A stretch of DNA of 10,899 nucleotides. It comes from a bacterium (GTDB lineage Bacteria > Patescibacteriota > Minisyncoccia > Phycocordibacterales > UBA2100). The stretch lies in assembly GCA_030698935.1 (NCBI GenBank), contig JAUYLR010000062.1, positions 1 to 10,899 on the forward strand. Direction: 5' to 3'. Positions 1 to 6,631 of this stretch are shown here, in pieces. The first letter of the stretch is position 1. Each line of letters begins with the position of its first letter. The notes under the pieces are model-generated. The model ran no database searches. It saw nothing but the letters and a program-made list of their open reading frames with translations, and was not told the DNA's origin. The position numbers were made by a program, and so were the translations under genes.

Positions 1-28
1 CTTCGTGCTTCGTGCTTCGATTCTTCAA
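1..28. repeat. 7-bp quasi-tandem tract before gltX
   Basis: Two exact CTTCGTG units are followed by a third beginning CTTCG and a fourth, decayed unit. The tract ends 6 nt before the gltX ATG at 35. It may continue left of the window. It belongs to the set of 7- and 9-bp-period tracts described under findings. Confidence 0.6.
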
Positions 29-34
29 ATCATT

Positions 35-1384
35 ATGAGTAATGTCCGTGTCCGCATTCCGCCGAGTCCGACGGGGTACTGCCACGTGGGAACCGCGCGG
101 ATGGCGGTAATCAATTATCTGTTCGCAAAAAAGAACGGCGGCACGATCGTATTCCGGAGCGAAGACACGGATAAAGAGCGCAGTACCAAAGAGTATGAGA
201 CGGACATCATGGATTCTTTGCACTGGCTCGGTCTTACGTGGGATGAATTCTACCGGCAATCCGAACGAACGGATGTATACCGCGGAGCTCTGCACACACT
301 GGTAGATTCCGGACACGCGTATGTTTCCGAAGAGGAAAGCAAAAAAGAGGCGGGGAAAATGATGCGCGTCGTCCGCCTGAAGAATCCCGGCTCCACGATT
401 ACATTTACCGATATGATACGCGGTGATATCACGTTTGATACGGCGGAACTCGGTGATTTCGTCATTGCGCGCAGCGTAGACGATGCGCTGTATCACTTCG
501 CCGTCGTTGTGGATGATGCCGCAATGAATATCACGCATGTCATCCGCGGGGATGACCATATCTCCAATACACCCCGTCAGATTCTGATACTGGAGGCGCT
601 GGGGTTTGAGCGCCCAAAATATGCCCATTATCCGCTGCTTTTAGGCGCCGATAAATCAAAACTCTCCAAGCGGACAGGGGATACATCGGTAAAAAGCTAT
701 CGGGACGCGGGATATCTTCCCGAGGCGTTTCTCAACTACATCGCCGTACTCGGCTGGACGCCCGCATCGCAGAGAGAAATCCTTTCACTCTCTGAAATGA
801 TTAACGAGTTTGATGTGAAAGACCTGCATAAAAGCGGGGCGGTGTTTGATATGGAAAAACTGCGCTGGTTTAACCGGCAGTATCTCACCGGCATGCCGCG
901 GGATGAATTTGCAAAGTCAGCGCTCGCAATCATGGAAGAGGCTGTTAGTAAACGCGGATTACGGTGGAGCTCTGAAACGGGCGCGCATCTGATTGAGATG
1001 CTTCGCGAGAGAATTTCCGTTTGGGAAGACGTTCGTCTTCTGACATCAGAAGGGGAACTGGACTATTTCTTTAAGGACCCGGCGTACGAGGCCGCTTTGA
1101 TTCCCGGCAAGCAGGGCTCGCCTGAATCGGCACAAAAACATTTGAACGCTCTTCTCCAAATTGTTGCAGGCATTTCCGGAAGCGAATTCGCACATCCGGA
1201 AACGATAAAGGCGCGCATCTGGGATTACGCGGCCAAAGAGGGGACCGGTGCGGTGCTGTGGCCGTTCCGTTTTGCGCTCACGGGGTTGGCACGCTCGCCG
1301 GACCCGTTCTTTGTCGCTTCGGTTCTTGGGAAAGATACGGTCCTTAAACGCATATCTGCCGCACTCTCCGCGCTTAGAGTATGA
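35..1384 (+). CDS. gltX: glutamyl-tRNA synthetase
   Basis: This class I aminoacyl-tRNA synthetase attaches glutamate to tRNA-Glu in the cytoplasm. In the 449-aa product, PSPTG at residues 10-14 runs into the HIGH-type signature H17-V-G19. The family block VIRGDDHISNTPRQ lies at about 169-182, and the KMSKS equivalent KLSKR is at 209-213. The C-terminal part is the helical anticodon-binding region. The length is slightly below the usual 460-490 aa. I see no Cys-rich zinc motif in the acceptor-binding insert. The ATG at 35 is chosen because MSNVRVRIPPSPTG matches the family N-terminus; the GTG at 5 would add ten residues encoded by a tandem repeat. There is no Shine-Dalgarno. The stop overlaps the next gene's start in an ATGA. 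CPR bacteria often lack GlnRS, so the enzyme may also charge tRNA-Gln for GatCAB amidation; that is an inference. Confidence 0.96.
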   Translation: MSNVRVRIPPSPTGYCHVGTARMAVINYLFAKKNGGTIVFRSEDTDKERSTKEYETDIMDSLHWLGLTWDEFYRQSERTDVYRGALHTLVDSGHAYVSEEESKKEAGKMMRVVRLKNPGSTITFTDMIRGDITFDTAELGDFVIARSVDDALYHFAVVVDDAAMNITHVIRGDDHISNTPRQILILEALGFERPKYAHYPLLLGADKSKLSKRTGDTSVKSYRDAGYLPEAFLNYIAVLGWTPASQREILSLSEMINEFDVKDLHKSGAVFDMEKLRWFNRQYLTGMPRDEFAKSALAIMEEAVSKRGLRWSSETGAHLIEMLRERISVWEDVRLLTSEGELDYFFKDPAYEAALIPGKQGSPESAQKHLNALLQIVAGISGSEFAHPETIKARIWDYAAKEGTGAVLWPFRFALTGLARSPDPFFVASVLGKDTVLKRISAALSALRV

Positions 1385-2664
1385 GGCGTGCTTCGCGGAA
1401 ATGTGCTGCGCTTTTTGTCGCGGCGATTATTGTTCCCGGTTTGGCATTCGCTCAATCCGCGGAGGAATTGCAGCAGCAGATAGACGAGCAGAATTCCCAA
1501 ATCGCGGCGCTGAACAAGGAAATTGCGGAATATCAGGCGCAATTGGACGCCACATCCAAAAAGAAACAGACCCTTCAAAATGAATTGGCGCAATTGAATA
1601 TTTCTCTAAAGAAAATCACGGCATCAATCACCGTGACAAAAAAGCAGATCAGTTCAACCCAGCTTCAAATACAGCAGTTGGCGAGCGGCATTCATACCAA
1701 GGAGGCCTCTATCAGCGGATACCGCGCATCCCTCGGAGAGTCCTTGAGAAGCTTGAACCGGACCGAGAATGTGCCGTTCGCGGAGTCGTTGCTTTCTTCG
1801 GATTCCATTTCAGAAGCGTGGAATGACGCGGACGCAATCGCCCTGCTTCAATCCGCCGTGCAGGATGATATCAGGCGGCTGGCCGGCGAAAAAGAAGACC
1901 TCACCAAAACAAAGACCGTCGCGGAGCAGAAGCGCGAACAGCTTCTTAAACAACAGAAAACGCTTGTCGTACAGCAGGGCTCGCTTGATGCCACGGTAAA
2001 GGCGCAAAAAGAACTGTTGGCACAAACAAAGTCGCAGGAATCAACCTACCAGAGCATTATCGCGCAGAAAAAAGCGCAGGAAGCCGCATTTGAACAGGCA
2101 TTGAGCGACTTGCAGTCAAGATTGCAATACATAGTCAATCCGGACGAAATACTGAAGGCCGGTAAAGGAATTATTAAGTGGCCTTTGGACGTTATTAGAA
2201 TTACCCAGCATTTCGGCGATACGGCGTTCGCGAAGGCGGGCGGATACAACGGCAAAGGCCATAATGGAATTGACCTTGCGGCGCAAATCGGAACCCCCGT
2301 TAAGGCGGCGCTGTCAGGGGTCGTTGTCGGCACCGGCAACACGGATTCTGTCAGGGGCTGTTATTCATTCGGCAAATGGGTGCTCATTCAGCATAATAAC
2401 GGACTGGATACTATGTACGCGCACTTTTCACAAATCGCTGAAGGCATCTCGGCCGGGCAACCCGTCGGCACGGGGCAGGTGATAGGGTACAGCGGACAAA
2501 CAGGATATGCGACCGGCCCCCACCTGCACTTCGGCGTATACGTATCCTCTGCGACGCAGATTATGAAACTGGGGGATGCGACCAATAAAAAGTCTCCGTG
2601 CTCCAGTGCCATGATGCCGATTGCACCTCTGTCTGCCTATCTGAATCCGGAGAACTACTTGTAG
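1381..2664 (+). CDS. secreted coiled-coil M23 murein hydrolase (EnvC-like)
   Basis: A 427-aa exported cell-wall protein. Residues 1-24 form a signal peptide: basic N-terminus, hydrophobic core, and a likely cleavage after AFA before Gln25. Two long coiled coils, about 26-110 and 160-250, are rich in Gln, Lys and Ala. The C-terminal part, from about 270, is a peptidase M23 (LytM) domain. The metal site looks intact: H294 and D298 (HNGID), H348 (YAH) and H381-L-H383 (HLHFG). Loss of these residues marks EnvC-type activators, so this one is probably an active zinc endopeptidase cleaving peptidoglycan cross-links, with the coiled coil as regulator. The start codon shares ATGA with the gltX stop, which suggests translational coupling. 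The final codons and the stop lie in a CTTGTAG word that begins the repeat tract downstream. Confidence 0.92.
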   Translation: MRRASRKCAALFVAAIIVPGLAFAQSAEELQQQIDEQNSQIAALNKEIAEYQAQLDATSKKKQTLQNELAQLNISLKKITASITVTKKQISSTQLQIQQLASGIHTKEASISGYRASLGESLRSLNRTENVPFAESLLSSDSISEAWNDADAIALLQSAVQDDIRRLAGEKEDLTKTKTVAEQKREQLLKQQKTLVVQQGSLDATVKAQKELLAQTKSQESTYQSIIAQKKAQEAAFEQALSDLQSRLQYIVNPDEILKAGKGIIKWPLDVIRITQHFGDTAFAKAGGYNGKGHNGIDLAAQIGTPVKAALSGVVVGTGNTDSVRGCYSFGKWVLIQHNNGLDTMYAHFSQIAEGISAGQPVGTGQVIGYSGQTGYATGPHLHFGVYVSSATQIMKLGDATNKKSPCSSAMMPIAPLSAYLNPENYL

Positions 2665-2696
2665 AAAGCCTGTAGCTTGTAGCCAGCAGCCTGTAG
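2658..2696. repeat. 7-bp quasi-tandem tract (CCTGTAG word)
   Basis: CTTGTAG at 2658-2664 holds the stop codon of the M23 gene. After a 4-nt offset come four 7-bp units at 2669-2696. The first and last are exactly CCTGTAG, and the middle two (CTTGTAG, CCAGCAG) are variants. A near-copy in the same register lies inside a coding sequence at 4563-4590. Confidence 0.75.
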
Positions 2697-2731
2697 CAAG
2701 AAATTCAAGTGGGCGATACTCAGCGTTTGAG

Positions 2732-2758
2732 ATATTGAAACATTGCAAACTGATTGCC
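2732..2758. repeat. 9-bp quasi-tandem tract (ATTGAAA/ATTGCAAA words)
   Basis: Three 9-bp units carry ATTGAAA, ATTGCAAA and ATTGCC in steps of nine. The tract stops just before the GC-rich palindrome at 2757-2786. A second tract with the same ATTG word lies on the other side of that palindrome. Confidence 0.5.
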
Positions 2759-2786
2759 CTCCGGAGGAGGGTCCGCCCTTGGCGGA
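2757..2786. repeat. double GC-rich palindrome, REP-like
   Basis: Two adjacent hairpins. The first is the perfect palindrome CCTCCGGAGG at 2758-2767. The second has the stem TCCGCC (2772-2777), loop CTT and GGCGGA (2781-2786). It is followed by A rather than T on the + strand, so it is not a textbook terminator for the M23 gene. Read on the minus strand, it also lacks a downstream T tract for the gene at 2812. It lies between two convergent genes and may still end transcripts through structure alone. Confidence 0.55.
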
Positions 2787-2789
2787 AAA

Positions 2790-2817
2790 ATTGCAAATTG
2801 ATAATTGAAAATTACTT
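2790..2817. repeat. 7-bp quasi-tandem tract (ATTGAAA word)
   Basis: Four consecutive 7-bp units begin with ATT: ATTGCAA, ATTGATA, ATTGAAA, then a decayed one. The last unit covers the stop codon (2812-2814) and the final Lys codon of the minus-strand gene, so the repeat reaches into coding sequence. Confidence 0.65.
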
Positions 2818-3453
2818 CCTCGGGTCCCGCCACTCTGTATTATTGATAGCCTTCACTTCCACTTCTGATGCTTTGCGGAGTTGTGCGATTACTTTTCTTG
2901 GCGCGACATCATAGTGCCTGCTGTCATCAAGCGCATCTACAAGCCAGAACAAATCTTCTTCCGCCACAGCCCACAGGGCGGGGGAGTACCGGCGCAGGTC
3001 AAAGGCTTTGGAAAATCGACGTAATGATTTTGTTCCATCATCCATCATGTACTCGTGAAAATATGACATCGCAAGTTCGCGGACGCTTTTGTACACGGGG
3101 TCCCTGTATCGCAGGATGGGGTGATTCGTTTTGCTTATTGCGCCCCATAAACCATTCTGTCTAAAGAGCGCGACGACATGGTCCTCATCGCGGTCTATCG
3201 TCACGAGGTCCAGCAAAAGCGGTTTCTGCCCGTGATAAGAAAATGCCGCGGCCGCCAAGAGCGCGCCTTCAAAACAGTGCGCTGTGTGTTCGCGTATTAC
3301 CCGTCTCGGCGACATGTACGTTTCTCCTGCCGTTTCAAAATTAATCGGGAGCGTGTCCAGATAATCTTGAATCTTTTTGGGAGAATTAAGTGCGGCAAAG
3401 ACTGTGCGTTCCGGAGGGGAGAGTACGGCTTTCAATCTTTGCCGGTAGGTCAT
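2812..3453 (-). CDS. transglutaminase-like cysteine protein
   Basis: A 213-aa cytoplasmic protein without a signal peptide. The middle resembles the papain/transglutaminase fold: C60 in HCFEGAL at a helix start, H92 in EDHVVALF, and N110 in GAISKTN in the place of the third catalytic residue. I recall this arrangement (SPRRV, then HC.EGA, then DHV, then WGAI.K.N and a Met-Ser-Tyr-Phe block) from a conserved family of uncharacterised bacterial and archaeal proteins; no search was run. The substrate is unknown. The start is placed at ATG 3453, where similarity begins; the frame stays open to TTG 3540, but that extension is mostly encoded by a repeat tract. TACTAT ends 7 nt before the ATG and could be a weak -10. 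It is convergent with the M23 gene. Confidence 0.8.
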   Translation of the reverse strand: MTYRQRLKAVLSPPERTVFAALNSPKKIQDYLDTLPINFETAGETYMSPRRVIREHTAHCFEGALLAAAAFSYHGQKPLLLDLVTIDRDEDHVVALFRQNGLWGAISKTNHPILRYRDPVYKSVRELAMSYFHEYMMDDGTKSLRRFSKAFDLRRYSPALWAVAEEDLFWLVDALDDSRHYDVAPRKVIAQLRKASEVEVKAINNTEWRDPRK

Positions 3454-3495
3454 TGGGTCAATAGTACTACAGGGTCGCGAGTGGCCGGTTGTATT

Positions 3496-3542
3496 TGTAA
3501 AACAATTACAACAAGGCGTAAGCCGATACAACATGTACAACA
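3496..3542. repeat. 9-bp quasi-tandem tract (TACAACA word)
   Basis: Two 9-bp units, TGTAAAACA and ATTACAACA (3496-3513), then an 11-nt break, then GATACAACA and TGTACAACA (3525-3542). The tract lies upstream of the transglutaminase-like gene and is partly translated if that gene is started at TTG 3540. Confidence 0.65.
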
Positions 3543-3628
3543 GTTAATGCGGCGCTGCGTGCTAATGACCCGCGGTAAGTCAATCCAATATATCGTGCGG
3601 TGGTACATAAAGTAGCGGCCACGCTCGC

Positions 3629-3665
3629 GTCTTTGCGAGGAGCCGAAGGCAACGAAGCAATCTAG
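3629..3665 (+). repeat. REP-like element, copy 1
   Basis: A 37-bp element begins GTCTTTGCGAGG and ends CGAAGCAATCTAG. It carries the same two conserved ends as the pair at 3849-3925. Elements of the type TTGCGAGG...GAAGCAATCT are familiar to me as dispersed intergenic repeats in many unrelated bacteria. I see no transposase beside it. Confidence 0.75.
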
Positions 3666-3848
3666 CGGGACATGTTACAGAATCTTTGCGTCCTATCCGT
3701 ATCCCTGTTCCGCAGGAATTCTCGGTGTCCGAGATAGCTCGCTATTACTGGCTATTATCGTGGACTCGGTTTGACGAGATTCTCTCTTAAGTTGTTCTAT
3801 ACGACGGAGTAGCCATTGTTGAAAAAGTACTTATGCAACTTCTGAATT

Positions 3849-3925
3849 GTCTTTGCGAGGCTTTGCCGAAGCAATCTAGGGTTAGGGCCGTAGAACCTGG
3901 ATTGCTTCGCTCCACTCGCAAAGAC
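3849..3925. repeat. REP-like inverted pair forming a long hairpin
   Basis: Copy 2 (3849-3880, direct) and copy 3 (3896-3925, inverted) face each other. GTCTTTGCGAG pairs with CTCGCAAAGAC at the base. CGAAGCAATC pairs with GATTGCTTCG above an internal bulge, and the pairing extends by about four more positions, one of them a wobble. The loop is about 15 nt. This is the BIME-like arrangement of REP elements. It may act as a transcription boundary ahead of the surface-protein remnant. Confidence 0.8.
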
Positions 3926-3972
3926 GGAAAGCGCGGTTTTACGCTGTCTTTTAAAGTTCTTGCGTAGGTCCT

Positions 3973-4262
3973 ATGATAATTGGAGATTCCATTCCCATTG
4001 GTCCAAAGAGCATATATGGCCTAATCCTGTTAAGAAGCAGCGTGGATAGGAGCCTTAACGATGTCGCTTATGTCTTATCCACAGTTTGCACACAGGTAAT
4101 CCACAAACACCCGAGCAGGCAGATTGATGCCGTCAGGTCAGACCTTGAATCTATCTCTGCGCAAAGCTCCGGCGAGACAGGGTCCTTCGCAGAAAGATTC
4201 TTCTCCAATATCTTCGCCCGTATTACACAGTGGCTCGCGGATGCCACAAATGGGGTGGGGGG
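3973..4262 (+). pseudogene. frame-shifted upstream piece of surface protein
   Basis: This frame is open from the stop at 3952 and reads to a stop at 4387-4389, but only its later part looks like protein of a known kind. Residues FFSNIFARITQWLADATNGVGGV (4196-4264, in two blocks FFSNIFARITQ and WLADATNGV) resemble the segment before the C-terminal domain of large CPR surface proteins. The natural continuation, FARAFHAKEEICV, is in the next frame. The switch falls at the run of six G at 4257-4262, and removing one G joins the frames. The first 50 or so residues match nothing I know, and no signal peptide is seen, so the true 5' end of the gene is probably missing. Confidence 0.6.
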
Positions 4263-4912
4263 TGTTTGCGCGCGCATTCCATGCCAAAGAAGAAATCTGC
4301 GTGGACGACCAGTGCCTTACCAAGGAAGACGTGCGAGCGCTCATCGTTCTTGCGCGCGCGCAAACGGCGAGCGCCGCCGGTACCACTGACTTGGCGGTTG
4401 AACCGCCAAGTAGCACGACGACAACCGCAAGCGGCGCTCCGATAATTGCCGTGCAGGGAAATAATCCGGCGAACATCAATGTGGGCGACACCTACGGAGA
4501 TTTGGGAGCAATCATTACGGGCCCAACGCAAGAAGATACAAACCTTGGAATCCACGCAGAAGCCTGTAGCTCGCAGCCGGTAGCCTGTAGCCAATTTGAC
4601 TCTCCCGAACTCGTCACACTTGATACGAGTACTCCGAACGAATTCACAATTACATACAGCGCGACCAATCAGGCAGGAGAGACCGGCTACGCGGAGCGGG
4701 TGGTAAATGTTCTCGCGCCTTTGAGTGCGGTTGTTGATTCAACCGCGACCCCGATACCATCCTCCGACCCCGGTACTACAGCAGGAGCTGACTACGGGGC
4801 AGGTGGAGGAGCTACGGGGCAGGCTTCCACGAGCGAAACCGGAGGAGACACGGATTCAACAAGTTCACCGCAGGCCGCCACCGACACAACGGCAACATCA
4901 ACGACACCGTAA
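4250..4912 (+). CDS. C-terminal part of surface protein with DUF5011-like domain
   Basis: A 220-aa product if started at ATG 4250; the frame is open back to ATG 4124, but that part reads against the coding frame of the upstream piece. It begins FARAFHAKEEICVDDQCLTKED, a Cys-x4-Cys segment (read as FARAFHAKEEICV then DDQCLTKED) typical of the region before the tail of CPR surface proteins. From about residue 65 comes a DUF5011/HYR-type Ig-like domain (GNNPANINVGDTYGDLGA ... DTSTPNEFTITYSATNQAG). The last 65 or so residues are Ser/Thr/Ala/Gly-rich with no membrane anchor. With the upstream frame it would be one gene broken at a G run. A 7-bp repeat tract at 4563-4590 is translated inside the Ig-like domain (CSSQPVACS). 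Whether any product is made is unknown. Confidence 0.65.
   Translation: MGWGVFARAFHAKEEICVDDQCLTKEDVRALIVLARAQTASAAGTTDLAVEPPSSTTTTASGAPIIAVQGNNPANINVGDTYGDLGAIITGPTQEDTNLGIHAEACSSQPVACSQFDSPELVTLDTSTPNEFTITYSATNQAGETGYAERVVNVLAPLSAVVDSTATPIPSSDPGTTAGADYGAGGGATGQASTSETGGDTDSTSSPQAATDTTATSTTP
4563..4590. repeat. CCTGTAG 7-bp tract inside a coding sequence
   Basis: Four 7-bp units, the first and fourth exactly CCTGTAG. It matches the intergenic tract at 2669-2696 at 24 of 28 positions in the same register, with the same flanking AG before and C after. The length of 28 is not a multiple of three, yet the frame stays open through it. Confidence 0.75.
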
Positions 4913-4932
4913 GAAGATTTGACTCTATAATG

Positions 4933-4941
4933 TGCTATACT
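4933..4941 (+). promoter_or_regulatory. extended -10 promoter for hicBA
   Basis: TG-C-TATACT is an extended -10 element ending 7 nt before the hicB ATG at 4949, so transcription would begin at or next to the start codon. There is no good -35 at 17 nt. A second -10-like TATAAT lies at 4926-4931. HicB-type antitoxins usually repress their own promoter, but no clear operator palindrome is visible here. Confidence 0.5.
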
Positions 4942-4948
4942 GTCGCGT

Positions 4949-5194
4949 ATGAAGTCGCAATCACATAGGATGCCTCTCTCTTCGTTCGCAGTTGAATTTG
5001 ACCGCGAAGAAGATGGTCGTTGGATTGCCGAAATCCCTCGGCTTCCAGGCGTTATGGCCTATGGTACCACCAAGCGTGACGCCTTGCGGCATGTGTACGC
5101 TATCGCACTCCGGACGCTTGCCGACACGGTAGAGGAAGGTAATACGCCTGCTCCGGTCTCACGTCTTTTCCGGTATGGAGTGGCGAGCCGTTAA
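4949..5194 (+). CDS. hicB: HicB-family antitoxin
   Basis: An 81-aa antitoxin of a type II toxin-antitoxin pair. The core FAVEFDREEDGRWIAEIPRL followed by PGVMAYG is the characteristic HicB partial RNase H-like fold (residues 13-39), followed by the helix TKRDALRHVYAIALRTLADTV in two parts (41-50, 51-61). The family role is to bind and mask HicA and often to repress the operon. There is no separate C-terminal DNA-binding helix-turn-helix or ribbon-helix-helix domain, so it is a short HicB. The start at 4949 is supported by the promoter 7 nt upstream; ATG 4970 (MPLSSFAVEF) is the alternative. The 3' end overlaps hicA by 20 bp, which fits coupled translation. Confidence 0.88.
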   Translation: MKSQSHRMPLSSFAVEFDREEDGRWIAEIPRLPGVMAYGTTKRDALRHVYAIALRTLADTVEEGNTPAPVSRLFRYGVASR

Positions 5195-5384
5195 GGCCAC
5201 GCGGGTACTGAAGGCGTTGCTACGTTCCGGTTGGAATATAAAACGTCAAAGAGGTTCGCACAGGATTCTTACAAAAGCGGAGTGGCCCGATGTCACTTTT
5301 GCTTTCCATGATTCGGAGGAGATAGGTCCGCGCATGCTTTCGCGTATCGGGAAGCGCACTGGCCTTACTCCCGAACAGCTTTAG
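5175..5384 (+). CDS. hicA: HicA-family toxin (mRNA interferase)
   Basis: A 69-aa protein with the compact double-stranded-RNA-binding-like fold of HicA: RVLKALLRSGW, then KRQRGSHRIL with the catalytic-type H29 in Gly-Ser-His, then a strand TFAFHD, and the C-terminal helix PRMLSRIGKRTGLTPEQL. HicA toxins cleave mRNA and tmRNA when free of HicB. Length and end (GLTPEQL) are normal for the family, so the toxin looks intact. The order is antitoxin first, as in many short hicBA loci. The stop codon at 5382-5384 sits directly on the start of a surface-protein remnant in another frame. Confidence 0.88.
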   Translation: MEWRAVKATRVLKALLRSGWNIKRQRGSHRILTKAEWPDVTFAFHDSEEIGPRMLSRIGKRTGLTPEQL

Positions 5385-5568
5385 CGCCGCAGGTACGCAC
5401 GAGATTCTATTCAGCGCGACAGACCAAGCAGGGAACACCGGCACGGCGACACGGACGGTAATAGTAGAAGCCACCGCGGACGTAGTTGCCACCGAGGAAG
5501 CAACCACGATTGTTGCCGATGAAGCCGCCTCAACTCCGGTGAGCGAGGCCGCTACATCCGCCCCCTAA
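5383..5568 (+). pseudogene. remnant of a second surface-protein C-terminus
   Basis: Reading from AGC at 5383 in frame 1 gives SAAGTHEILFSATDQAG, then NTGTATRTVIVEAT, then an Ala/Thr/Glu-rich tail ending at TAA 5566-5568. This is the last part of a DUF5011/HYR-type Ig-like domain plus a low-complexity tail, closely parallel to the end of the protein encoded just before hicBA (TITYSATNQAGETGYAERVV). No ATG or domain start precedes it, and the sequence to its left is hicA. It is therefore a 5'-truncated gene end, either left by a deletion or split off when the hicBA segment arrived. Confidence 0.75.
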
Positions 5569-5621
5569 AGGAGCCCCAGTCTAAGCCATTCGTGGGTTGG
5601 TAAAAATCGGGAGTTCGTATA

Positions 5622-6596
5622 TCACTCTTTGTCCATTTCCTTCCCGCCGTGAAATTTCTCATGGATATCTCTAAGCCGTTTGTTCGTAACGTGCGTATAT
5701 ATTTGAGTCGTTGCCACGTTTTTGTGTCCTAACAGCTCCTGAACGCTCCGCAGGTCTGCACCGTGCGATAACAGGTCTGTCGCATACGTGTGCCGCAGGG
5801 TATGGGGCGTAACCTTCTTTGAAATGCCCGCAAGCATCGCAGAACGGGATATCATGCGTTGAATATACCGCAGAGAGAGCCTGCAGTTGTCCGGATCTTT
5901 AGAACGGTGGTTTATGAAAAGGGGCTTGTATACGTCGCGCCTAGTATCAAGGTACGTCCGCAACCACTGTGCGGCTCGCGGCGAAATAAAAATAGTTCTC
6001 ACGTGCTTTCCTTTGCCGATAATGGAAAGTTCAAAAGTGCGTTTCGCGTTCTTGTCTTTAAGGAACGACATCTGGTCCGCATTGAGCGACGCCAATTCTG
6101 ATATACGCATTCCGGATGAAAAAAACAGCTCCATGATAGCGCGGTCGCGAATGCCAGCCGGCGTAGCGATATCGGGAACCTTGAGCATTCTCTCCACATC
6201 GCTCACCTCAAGAAATGAAACGACCTCGTCCGATTTCTGACGCGCCAATTTAACTTTGGAAGATGGGAGCGTAACGACATCGCGCTCGGCAAGAAAGCTC
6301 AAAAGGGCGCGCAGGGCGATAAGGTAGTAATTTTGGGACTTCTTTCCGAGGTATTCTTTCGCAGGCGTTTTATAGACCCTGGCGAGATAGAGCCGGTAAT
6401 CCCAAATATGCTTCGCCGTTAATTCATGGGGGAGGAGAGCGGAATTTTTGCTATGGTCTAGCCATTTAACAAAAAGTTGCAAGTATTGTCTGTAATTTCT
6501 CTGCGTATTATTTGATAATCCCTTCTCAATTTCACAGTAATCAAGAAACGGAAGTATGTACTCTCTGATAGGGAGGTCGCCGGATGCTGCGTTCAT
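5622..6596 (-). CDS. Xer-type tyrosine recombinase
   Basis: A 324-aa site-specific recombinase of the XerC/XerD/XerH class. The N-terminal SAM-like core-binding domain spans about 10-110 and the catalytic domain about 125-318. All catalytic residues are visible: R164 (SGMRISEL), K197 (GKGKHVR), H265 and R268 ([10 protein letters not shown]), H291 (LLGHKNV) and the nucleophile Y300 (TQIYTHV). The length is normal for Xer proteins and slightly long. The likely role is resolving chromosome dimers at a dif site; an integron- or phage-type role is less likely, as nothing mobile accompanies it. Which Xer it is cannot be told from sequence alone. It is transcribed towards the surface-protein remnant. 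A TGA-TAAAAT extended -10 lies 6 nt before the ATG. Confidence 0.92.
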   Translation of the reverse strand: MNAASGDLPIREYILPFLDYCEIEKGLSNNTQRNYRQYLQLFVKWLDHSKNSALLPHELTAKHIWDYRLYLARVYKTPAKEYLGKKSQNYYLIALRALLSFLAERDVVTLPSSKVKLARQKSDEVVSFLEVSDVERMLKVPDIATPAGIRDRAIMELFFSSGMRISELASLNADQMSFLKDKNAKRTFELSIIGKGKHVRTIFISPRAAQWLRTYLDTRRDVYKPLFINHRSKDPDNCRLSLRYIQRMISRSAMLAGISKKVTPHTLRHTYATDLLSHGADLRSVQELLGHKNVATTQIYTHVTNKRLRDIHEKFHGGKEMDKE

Positions 6597-6602
6597 AGGG
6601 CA

Positions 6603-6631
6603 ATTTTATCACACAGAGCTCGTGCGCACAA
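6603..6631 (-). promoter_or_regulatory. candidate promoter of the Xer recombinase gene
   Basis: On the minus strand TAAAAT (6603-6608), preceded by TGA as an extended -10, ends 6 nt before the ATG. TTGTGC (6626-6631) lies 17 nt further upstream as a weak -35. The -35 overlaps the perfect 8-bp palindrome GTGCGCAC (6622-6629), a possible operator. Confidence 0.45.

Larger units (their letters stand above)
3454..3972. other. gene-free stretch with repeats
   Basis: I find no convincing gene in these roughly 520 bp. They hold a 9-bp-period tract (3496-3542), one REP-like copy (3629-3665), a small perfect hairpin (TCTCGG, loop TGT, CCGAGA at 3720-3734), a direct repeat of GCTATTA near 3741-3758, and an inverted REP-like pair (3849-3925). 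No tRNA cloverleaf is seen. Confidence 0.6.

Noticed and set aside
3454..3540. N-terminal extension of the transglutaminase-like protein from TTG 3540
   Set aside because: The extra 29 residues are Cys- and Thr-rich and mostly translated from a 9-bp repeat tract; similarity to the family starts at ATG 3453.
4124..4249. Longer start of the DUF5011-like frame at ATG 4124
   Set aside because: This part overlaps the other frame, which encodes the expected FFSNIFARITQWLADATNG segment, so the first 42 residues are an out-of-frame reading.
4223..4594. Open frames on the minus strand across the surface-protein remnant
   Set aside because: They are shadows of the Ig-like domain coding strand and one runs through the repeat tract.
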